From contig JAEYOM010000098.1 of assembly GCA_023411715.1 (NCBI GenBank), forward strand, positions 1 through 55,797: DNA of 55,797 nt, given 5' to 3'. Below are positions 42,482-49,219 of the stretch, one piece after another. Numbering within the stretch: the first letter of the stretch is position 1; each line of letters starts with the position of its first letter. The notes beneath the pieces are model-generated. The model was given only the letters and a program-made list of their open reading frames with translations. It was not told the DNA's origin and ran no database searches. The stretch comes from Bacillota bacterium. Lineage in GTDB: Bacteria > Bacillota > Clostridia > Acetivibrionales > DTU013. The translations under genes and the position numbers were made by a program.

Positions 42482-44290
42482 ATGACTTTACTCTATTTTT
42501 CGTGGGCAACATTATATGTGGTCCTTCTTGTATTATCCGTCGGACTTCTTGTCTATCTGTTTTTCTTCGCAAAAAAAAGCCCGCTGTTGTCGAGTTTTAT
42601 CTTTTTTCATATAATGACCACGCTTTGGTCCGTGTACTCCATAGCAACTCTTTATGCCGATACGTTCGTGACCAACAGGTTTATGATCACATTCGAAGCA
42701 AACCTCGTGTACGGTAAGCCGTCCGTGTTGCTGGGCGGGCTTACGGGGTTCGCATGGCTAATGTTCTCGTTGAATTATGTGAACAAACCCGTCCGCAAAA
42801 AATTTGTAGGTATATTTGCCGTACCGGTATTTCTTTTGTTTGTATCGTATTTGACAAACCGTTATCACCATCTTTTCTACGGATTATATACACATTATTA
42901 TTATCTTTACTGGGTCAACCTCGCTATATCGCTTGCATACACCGGAGCGGGCTTTATTATCCTTTCTCGGTATGCGGTCGCACAGGAAAAATACGAAAAG
43001 ACACGGACATTTCTGCTTCTTGCAGCCTATATGATCCCGATGCTCTATATCATATTTGAAAAATACGTGCGGAATTTCATTAGAATATCTGGGACCTATC
43101 CCGACTACATTTCCCTGACGCCGCTCACTTTCTTCGTCGCCAATGCCTTCATCATATTTATTATCTCCAGGTACCGCTTCCTCAACATAAAACCGATAGC
43201 CTCCAACAAGATCGTTGAAAACCTGAGCATGGCCGTAATCATAATTGACTCCTCGCACAAGGTGATCAATATGAACAAATCGCTGATCGAAAATTTCTCA
43301 GGCGGAAAAACTGTAAGACACAATGATACGATAGCCTTTCTCAACGACTATATTGGGAAAAACATGCTGGATATACCGGCCAATTATGCAATTCTCTCAG
43401 CCATCAACTCGATTACGACGGAGATATTTACGGGCGAGCTAATAATGGAGACGCCTGTCAGAAAGTATTACGAGGTGGTCGTCCAGCCTGTCGTTGAGGA
43501 AAAGGATATATTGGGGCGGATCATCACATTTGATGACAATACGCGGATAAAAACCGCCATGGCACAGTTGGAGGAGAATAACGAGATCCTATCCTACCTG
43601 AACAACCAGCTTATCGAAAAGAACGAGCAGCTCAAGCAGTATGCAGCAACCGCGGAGGAACTGGCCATAGTCAAGGAAAGGCAGCGCTTTTCAAGGGATA
43701 TACATGATACGCTGGGCCACACGATGACCGTTCTCATCACACAGCTCAAGGTGGCTGAGATCCTTTGCTGCAGCAATATAGACGCCGCAAAGACAAAAAT
43801 AGGCGAAACTATACTCATGGCCAAGGAGGGGCTGAACGAGCTCAGAAAATCCATTATGGGCATCACTCCCGGGAAGCTGTCCGACAACAATATAGAGGCT
43901 TCCATACTCCGCCTTATAAATGATTTCAAATCCACCGACATGAAAATCGACGTCACCGTAAACGGACTGTTCGACAATCTGCCCGAAGATAAGGTACAGG
44001 CCCTGTACAGGCTCTGTCAGGAAGCCCTGACCAATTCCATGAGGCACGGTAAGGCAACGCACGTGGATATCGTCATGAATTCGGCCGATGATAAGCTGAA
44101 AGTCCTGATCAAGGACAACGGGATCGGCTGCAAAAATATTATAAAGGGATTCGGCCTGAAAGGCATGGAACAGAGGATAAATTCCTTCGGCGGAACAATA
44201 CATTATGGCTCGGATGGCGAAAACGGCTTTAACATATTCGTAGAGCTCCCGGGGAAGGACATGGAGAAGTCTGAGTTTTTCGCACTTTAA
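42482..44290 (+). CDS. 7TM histidine kinase with PAS domain (NarX/DesK class)
   Basis: Sensor kinase of 602 residues. About seven transmembrane segments fill residues 1-235 in the manner of the HisKA_7TM family. A PAS-like domain follows (~240-370, with AVIIIDSSHKVINMNKSL). The HisKA_3 phospho-acceptor His408 lies in RFSRDIHDTLGHTMT, and the HATPase part contains LYRLCQEALTNSMRHGKA and GFGLKGMEQRI. It is followed after 28 bp by its NarL-type partner. The signal cannot be deduced. The ATG has AAAGGA a few bases upstream. Confidence 0.9.
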   Translation: MTLLYFSWATLYVVLLVLSVGLLVYLFFFAKKSPLLSSFIFFHIMTTLWSVYSIATLYADTFVTNRFMITFEANLVYGKPSVLLGGLTGFAWLMFSLNYVNKPVRKKFVGIFAVPVFLLFVSYLTNRYHHLFYGLYTHYYYLYWVNLAISLAYTGAGFIILSRYAVAQEKYEKTRTFLLLAAYMIPMLYIIFEKYVRNFIRISGTYPDYISLTPLTFFVANAFIIFIISRYRFLNIKPIASNKIVENLSMAVIIIDSSHKVINMNKSLIENFSGGKTVRHNDTIAFLNDYIGKNMLDIPANYAILSAINSITTEIFTGELIMETPVRKYYEVVVQPVVEEKDILGRIITFDDNTRIKTAMAQLEENNEILSYLNNQLIEKNEQLKQYAATAEELAIVKERQRFSRDIHDTLGHTMTVLITQLKVAEILCCSNIDAAKTKIGETILMAKEGLNELRKSIMGITPGKLSDNNIEASILRLINDFKSTDMKIDVTVNGLFDNLPEDKVQALYRLCQEALTNSMRHGKATHVDIVMNSADDKLKVLIKDNGIGCKNIIKGFGLKGMEQRINSFGGTIHYGSDGENGFNIFVELPGKDMEKSEFFAL

Positions 44291-44318
44291 CAGAATCATA
44301 CAATTGGGGGTACCATGA

Positions 44319-44966
44319 ATGATAAGAGTCGTTATAGCGGATGACCAGGCGGTTATAAGGGAAGGGCTGAAGTTCATACTCGAGCAGGATAAGGACATCA
44401 AGGTCGTCGGGTGCGTCGGCAATGGGAGTGAAGCGTACTCGCTGTGCGGAGAATTCAAGCCGGACGTCGTCCTCATGGATGTCGTGATGCCGGTATGCGG
44501 CGGAGTCGAGGGCACGAGGCTTATCAAGGAATCCTGCAGCAAAACGAAGGTATTGATACTTACCACCTTCAACGACGACGAGAAAATAGCGGAGGCTCTT
44601 AAGAACGGCGCAGACGGATATGTACTCAAGGATATCGATTCGGATGAACTCATACTTACCATAAAAAGCATCTACAAAGGCCTGAGGGTAATGCATGAGG
44701 ATGCCTACAGCCATGTAATAAAGAAGCTCCGGACCAGTACCGCTGCACACGCCGAATCCGAGGACGCCGAGGATCTTGGACTGACTGACAGGGAGATCGA
44801 AATCATCAAAATGATCGTCTTCGGCAAAAGCAACAGGGAGATAGCCACATCGTTATATATGACCGAGGGCAGTATCCGTAACCTGATATCTTCCATCCTG
44901 TTGAAGGTAAATCTAAAGAGCCGTACCCAGCTTGCGGTTTTTGCAGTAAGGCACAATATTATATAG
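44319..44966 (+). CDS. NarL/LuxR-family response regulator
   Basis: Response regulator of 215 residues. The receiver domain has IADDQ, phospho-acceptor Asp54 in VLMDVVMP and a conserved Lys in GYVLKDID. The C-terminal LuxR-type helix-turn-helix is LTDREIEIIKMIVFGKSNREIATSLYM. The start at 44319 follows a GGGGG ribosome site; an ATG four bases earlier is in another frame. It forms a two-gene operon with the 7TM kinase. Its stop codon touches the first of three inverted repeats downstream. Confidence 0.92.
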   Translation: MIRVVIADDQAVIREGLKFILEQDKDIKVVGCVGNGSEAYSLCGEFKPDVVLMDVVMPVCGGVEGTRLIKESCSKTKVLILTTFNDDEKIAEALKNGADGYVLKDIDSDELILTIKSIYKGLRVMHEDAYSHVIKKLRTSTAAHAESEDAEDLGLTDREIEIIKMIVFGKSNREIATSLYMTEGSIRNLISSILLKVNLKSRTQLAVFAVRHNII

Positions 44967-45020
44967 TGTTTTGCAACACTTCATTCTTCAAGTTACATAC
45001 AAAGTGTTGCAAAAACACTT
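44965..45020. terminator. Long inverted repeat after the response regulator
   Basis: Arms AGTGTTTTGCAACACTT (44965-44981) and its near complement (45002-45020, two extra A) enclose a 20-base loop and begin within the regulator's stop codon. It can form a stem of about 17 bp with CTT after it. It may end the two-component transcript, although the T-run is short. Confidence 0.55.
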
Positions 45021-45042
45021 CCTTGATTGTTGTGGTCTGCTT

Positions 45043-45076
45043 ACCCAAGTTTTTAGCAGTTGCAGATCACTTGGGT
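45043..45076. repeat. Inverted repeat in the intergenic region
   Basis: ACCCAAGT (45043-45050) and ACTTGGGT (45069-45076) form an 8-bp perfect inverted repeat around 18 bases. Function unknown; it could be a binding site or part of a folded leader. Confidence 0.5.
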
Positions 45077-45120
45077 CACTGACCGATTTCGTTGATTATA
45101 ACAAATACATAACAAATATT

Positions 45121-45157
45121 AAATGACATGTGAAATCAAAAATGACACATGTCATTT
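45121..45157. repeat. 12-bp inverted repeat ahead of the GH94-like gene
   Basis: AAATGACATGTG (45121-45132) and CACATGTCATTT (45146-45157) pair perfectly around 13 bases and are followed by TTG. It could be a weak terminator or an operator for the next gene. The motif TGACAT recurs nearby (45175-45180). Confidence 0.6.
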
Positions 45158-45259
45158 TTGTTCCGTCAAAGCAATGACATTGCCTGTAACAGCGCATTAC
45201 ATTCGTTATCTGTGTTCCCCCGGCGGCATAAGGTAGTATTGAATCGGAGGAGATTAACT

Positions 45260-46246
45260 ATGCAGGGATGTCTGGCGGAAGATAACTTCAGTCTTTTAAA
45301 AAAATCCTTCGATATGGAGTTGAAACAGATATTCCAGCTGGCATCGGCTCAATACGGAGACGGCGGCTTTGTCTACAGTTACAGATTGGGCGGCATCGAC
45401 CTGTTTCCGCTTTGGTTCATCCATATTGCCATGGAGTATATCAAAGAAACAGGGAGATTTGATATATTGGATGAAAGCCTTCCGTTCATCGGCAGATCGT
45501 TCAGGATACATTTAAGTGAACAAAGCGGTACGGTCCAGTATGAGCCAGGAGAGTCTCCGCTCTACTATCACCTCGAATATGCATATGATACCTTCTGCAA
45601 ACAATTGATGGCCTGTTCTATGACCTTTCCCGAAAATATAATAGCCGCAGGTCTGTTTTCATATATCGGTAAAGACTTTGTAAAATTATGCGGTTACTCC
45701 AACGCATATTTTGGAGCGGCTCTGGCTGCCAGGAAGCTGAAGCAGGTCACTGCTGCCTGCAGTCCCGCCTTTTCCGATGAAAAACAGATAACAGGTATGC
45801 TGGATTTCCTTAAGCACAGTGAATGCCGCTGCGGCAAGGGACCGAACTACAGGAAATGCTGCTGCGAGGAAATAAGAGAATTTATCAGATCCTATATGCT
45901 CGGGATAATCATCCTTTTCAGCAAGGAATATGCGAGCAGATACTGGCTCGGCACCTCCAGGGAATGGGGTCTCAAGGAGACCACCGAGTGGATCATGGGC
46001 ATAAAGCCCGGTTTCGACGGGCTTTATGCCGATCCTTGCATCCCTGAAAAATTTACGTACTGCGAAGTAAACAGGTATTTCAGGAATGCCTTATATAAAA
46101 TATCGCTGACCGGATCCTCTGCTGCTCCGTACGAAATAAGGATGATAGTTGTGGATCAGGTCGAATACCTCGGCAATTTGCTGCCTAATTTCTCCGACGG
46201 CAAAACTCACTATGCCGAAATTATTATTGGTCCCTATTCCCCGTAA
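45260..46246 (+). CDS. GH94-derived protein lacking the catalytic region, with SEC-C zinc motif
   Basis: Protein of 328 residues. Residues ~23-77 (IFQLASAQYGDGGFVY, FIHIAMEYIKETGRFDILDE) match the barrel region of GH94 phosphorylases, and residues ~229-283 (GTSREWGLKETTEWIMGIKP, FDGLYADPCIP, YFRNALYKISL) match their C-terminal part. GH94 enzymes are about 800 residues; the GDWND segment with the catalytic Asp is absent here. Between the two blocks, residues 189-201 form a SEC-C zinc knuckle (CRCGKGPNYRKCC, pattern C-x-C-x8-C-C). It cannot be a normal phosphorylase; it may be a sugar-binding or regulatory relic that gained a metal-binding or protein-binding role. The start has GGAGGAG at 45246-45252; an upstream ATG at 45149 lacks one. 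Its end overlaps the convergent adhE gene by 13 bp. Confidence 0.8.
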   Translation: MQGCLAEDNFSLLKKSFDMELKQIFQLASAQYGDGGFVYSYRLGGIDLFPLWFIHIAMEYIKETGRFDILDESLPFIGRSFRIHLSEQSGTVQYEPGESPLYYHLEYAYDTFCKQLMACSMTFPENIIAAGLFSYIGKDFVKLCGYSNAYFGAALAARKLKQVTAACSPAFSDEKQITGMLDFLKHSECRCGKGPNYRKCCCEEIREFIRSYMLGIIILFSKEYASRYWLGTSREWGLKETTEWIMGIKPGFDGLYADPCIPEKFTYCEVNRYFRNALYKISLTGSSAAPYEIRMIVVDQVEYLGNLLPNFSDGKTHYAEIIIGPYSP

Positions 46247-48972
46247 TAAGCCTCGAGATACAATTTCTCCAGTTCGGATACAAGCGGCAGCCTGGGGTTC
46301 GCGGTCGTGCACTGGTCTTCGAACGCCCTGTCTGCAAGCTCCGGGACCTTCGCCTTGAATTCCCTTTCATTTACTCCGCATTGCGCTATGGTTGCAGGCA
46401 CGTTGAGCTCCTCCATCAAACGCTTTACAGCGTCTATCAGGCTCTTAACACCCTCTTCGGTCTTGGATGCGGACAAGCCCAGCGCCCTGGCTATCTCGGC
46501 GAATTTTTTATCCGCCACGAATGTTTCGTATTTCGGGAATGATGCGAATTTTGTAGGCCTCTGTGCATTGTAGCCTATAACGTAAGGTAACAGGACCGCG
46601 TTTGCCCTGCCGTGCGGTATGTGGAATTCCCCTCCGAGCTTGTGCGCAAGGCTGTGATTGATACCGAGGAAAGCGTTCGTAAACGCCATGCCCGCTATCG
46701 TAGAAGCGTTGTGCATTTTTTCCCTTGCAAGCCTGTCATCTCCGTTTTTATACGCCCTGGGCAGGTATTCGAATACCAGCTGTATCGCTTTGATCGCAAG
46801 CCCATCGGTATAATCGGACGCAAGAACCGATACATAAGCCTCGATGGCATGCGTCAGGACATCCATTCCCGTATCGGCCGTTATAGCCGGCGGCACTGTC
46901 ATTACGTAATCGGGGTCGATTATGGCAACGTCAGGCGTCAGTTCATAATCGGCAAGAGGGTATTTTATGTTTCTCTCCTTGTCTGTGATAACGGCAAACG
47001 AGGTCACCTCCGAACCGGTCCCCGACGTTGTCGGTATCGCGACCATCCTTGCCTTTCTGCCCAGCTTGGGGAATTTATATATTCTCTTTCTGATATCCAT
47101 GAATTTCAGCCTCATGGAGTTGAAATCGGCCTCCGGATTCTCATAGAACAGCCACATGCCCTTTGCCGCATCTATTGCCGAACCTCCGCCCAGCGCTATG
47201 ATGACATCGGGTTTGAACCTGTTCATCAGGTCGCAGCCTTTGTGTATCGTTTCCATTGATGGGTCCGGTTCCACTTCGGAGAATATCTCACAGTGGACAT
47301 ACTGCTGCCTCTTCCTGAGGTAATACAGGACCTTGTCGACATAACCGGCCGATACCATGTACGGGTCCGTGACGATGAAAGCTTTGGTGATATCAGGCAT
47401 ATCTGTGAGATATTGTGTTGCGCCAAACTCGAAATATATTTTTTCAGGAATCTTGAACCACTGCATATTGACCTTCCTTACGGCTACCCTTTTTTTATTC
47501 ATAAGATTGACGACCGATACGTTCTGGGTGGTGGAATTTTTGCCGTATGAGCCGCAGCCCAGCGTGAGCGACGGCATCGTAGTATTGTAAATGTCGCCTA
47601 TCGCACCGTGCGTGGAAGGTGAATTTACAATCAGGCGGCTGGCCTTGATCCTGTTTGAAAAAGCGCCGATGACTTTTTCGTCTTCGGAATGGATGACTGC
47701 TGAATGGCCCATACCGCCGAACTCGACCATCTGCTCCGCCCTGCTTATTCCCTCCTCTGCAGAGTCCACAATATAATACGCAAGGATGGGGCTCAGCTTT
47801 TCGCGCGACAGCGGATATCCGGGGCCCACGTCTTCCTGATATGCGACAAGGATCTTAGTTGTTTCGGGCACATCTATACCGGCCTGCTTTGCAATCGTGT
47901 AAGCCGACTGTCCTACAACGCTCGGGTTCATAGCGCATTTTTCCTCATCAACGGCTGTTGCGGCAAGCTTCTCAGTCTCCTCCGCATTAAGGAACCGGCA
48001 GCCATTCTCTTTCATGAACGCCTCAAAATCCGCAGCTATCTCACGATCTACAATTACCGCCTGCTCGGACGCACAGATCATGCCGTTGTCGAAGGATTTT
48101 GAAAGAATGAGGTCGGTAACCGCACGTTTCAGGTTGGCCGTCTTTTCTATATAGCACGGCACATTTCCGGGGCCCACGCCCAGAGCCGGCTTTCCGGTGC
48201 TGTATGCAGCCTTTACCATCCCCGCGCCGCCGGTAGCGAGTATCATCGATACGCCGCTATGGTTCATCAGCAGCTGTGTTGCATCTATCGAGGGCTTCTC
48301 TATCCACTGTATGCAGTCGGCTGGCGCTCCAGCCTTGACTGCGGCGTCCCTTAATATCCTAGCCGCTTCAGCGCTGCATTTCTGTGCAGACGGGTGGAAT
48401 GCAAATATTATCGGATTCCTTGTCTTTATCGCTATGAGTGATTTGAACATCGTAGTAGACGTAGGATTCGTAACGGGCGTAACTGCCGCGATCACTCCGA
48501 TAGGCTCGGCAACCTCTTCGTAACCCTCGTTCTCATTTTCTGTAATAACGCCGACTGTCTTGATATTCTTGATGCTGTTGTAGATATACTCTGTTGAAAA
48601 TATGTTTTTTGTTATCTTGTCCTCGTAAATACCTCTTCCGGTTTCCTCAACAGCAAGCTTCGCAAGCTTCATATGATTGTCCAGGCCTGCTATGGCCATT
48701 GCTTTAACTATTGCGTCAACTTTTTTCTGGTCATACTGCAGAAACTGGTCAAGAGCTTTCTGCGCCCCTGAGACAAGCTTATCGATCGACTTTCTTATCT
48801 CCTGTTTCTCATCCTTCAATGCCTTATTCATCCCATCCTGTCCCTGTTCCCCTGTTGATTCGCGTGCCGGTTCCCGTTCCACTCCCTTTGCTGCTTCCGT
48901 CTCCCGTTCGTTCGACGCTTCGGATTCTGTGATTTTAAGATTTTCCTTTTTGATCATAGTTTTTTCAGTCAT
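46234..48972 (-). CDS. adhE: Bifunctional aldehyde-alcohol dehydrogenase AdhE
   Basis: Fermentation enzyme of 912 residues turning acetyl-CoA into ethanol with two NADH, active as spirosomes in the cytoplasm. The aldehyde dehydrogenase half has catalytic Cys300 in DNGMICASEQ and GPGNVPCYIE; the iron-dependent alcohol dehydrogenase half has ALGGGSAIDAAK, PTTSGTGSEVT and NHSLAHKLGG with iron-binding His residues. The first ~54 residues are an additional, highly charged segment (rich in Glu, Lys, Arg) not found in typical AdhE of about 870 residues. The main start has GGGAGGTAACAAAT; a later ATG at 48831 would remove most of the extension. The promoter lies between two Rex-like boxes. Confidence 0.95.
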   Translation of the reverse strand: MTEKTMIKKENLKITESEASNERETEAAKGVEREPARESTGEQGQDGMNKALKDEKQEIRKSIDKLVSGAQKALDQFLQYDQKKVDAIVKAMAIAGLDNHMKLAKLAVEETGRGIYEDKITKNIFSTEYIYNSIKNIKTVGVITENENEGYEEVAEPIGVIAAVTPVTNPTSTTMFKSLIAIKTRNPIIFAFHPSAQKCSAEAARILRDAAVKAGAPADCIQWIEKPSIDATQLLMNHSGVSMILATGGAGMVKAAYSTGKPALGVGPGNVPCYIEKTANLKRAVTDLILSKSFDNGMICASEQAVIVDREIAADFEAFMKENGCRFLNAEETEKLAATAVDEEKCAMNPSVVGQSAYTIAKQAGIDVPETTKILVAYQEDVGPGYPLSREKLSPILAYYIVDSAEEGISRAEQMVEFGGMGHSAVIHSEDEKVIGAFSNRIKASRLIVNSPSTHGAIGDIYNTTMPSLTLGCGSYGKNSTTQNVSVVNLMNKKRVAVRKVNMQWFKIPEKIYFEFGATQYLTDMPDITKAFIVTDPYMVSAGYVDKVLYYLRKRQQYVHCEIFSEVEPDPSMETIHKGCDLMNRFKPDVIIALGGGSAIDAAKGMWLFYENPEADFNSMRLKFMDIRKRIYKFPKLGRKARMVAIPTTSGTGSEVTSFAVITDKERNIKYPLADYELTPDVAIIDPDYVMTVPPAITADTGMDVLTHAIEAYVSVLASDYTDGLAIKAIQLVFEYLPRAYKNGDDRLAREKMHNASTIAGMAFTNAFLGINHSLAHKLGGEFHIPHGRANAVLLPYVIGYNAQRPTKFASFPKYETFVADKKFAEIARALGLSASKTEEGVKSLIDAVKRLMEELNVPATIAQCGVNEREFKAKVPELADRAFEDQCTTANPRLPLVSELEKLYLEAYYGE

Positions 48973-49055
48973 ATTTGTTACCTCCCTGCATCATTTATTT
49001 TTCTTATTAAGGTCACAAATTAGTCGTAAATTTCTGCAGATCATTTAGGGCTAAA

Positions 49056-49073
49056 TTGTTAATTAATTAACGA
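49056..49073 (-). promoter_or_regulatory. Rex-type operator 1
   Basis: TTGTTAATTAATTAACGA differs from the Rex consensus TTGTTAANNNNTTAACAA at one of 14 fixed positions. It lies just downstream of the adhE -10 box, where binding would block RNA polymerase. Rex senses the NADH/NAD ratio and is the usual controller of adhE in clostridia. Confidence 0.75.
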
Positions 49074-49083
49074 TCTTTATACA

Positions 49084-49112
49084 ATTATAGTTCTTCGTTA
49101 AATAATTGTCAA
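49084..49112 (-). promoter_or_regulatory. Sigma-A promoter of adhE
   Basis: On the minus strand perfect TTGACA (49107-49112) and TATAAT (49084-49089) boxes are 17 bp apart. Both consensus boxes are exact, as expected for a strong promoter under repressor control. Confidence 0.9.
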
Positions 49113-49127
49113 TGTCTATAACAAAAT

Positions 49128-49145
49128 TTGTTATTATTTTAACAA
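49128..49145 (-). promoter_or_regulatory. Rex-type operator 2
   Basis: TTGTTATTATTTTAACAA again differs from the Rex consensus at one of 14 fixed positions. It lies upstream of the adhE -35 box; together with operator 1 it brackets the promoter, and it may also affect the divergent exporter genes. It overlaps a 17-bp perfect palindrome (49118-49134, ATAACAAA and TTTGTTAT around one A). Confidence 0.65.
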
Positions 49146-49219
49146 TACAATTTTCAGACACCCTCTTCCGCAAAACGTATTATCCCGTGAAATCACAAAT
49201 GGAAAAGGCAGGTATCCTA

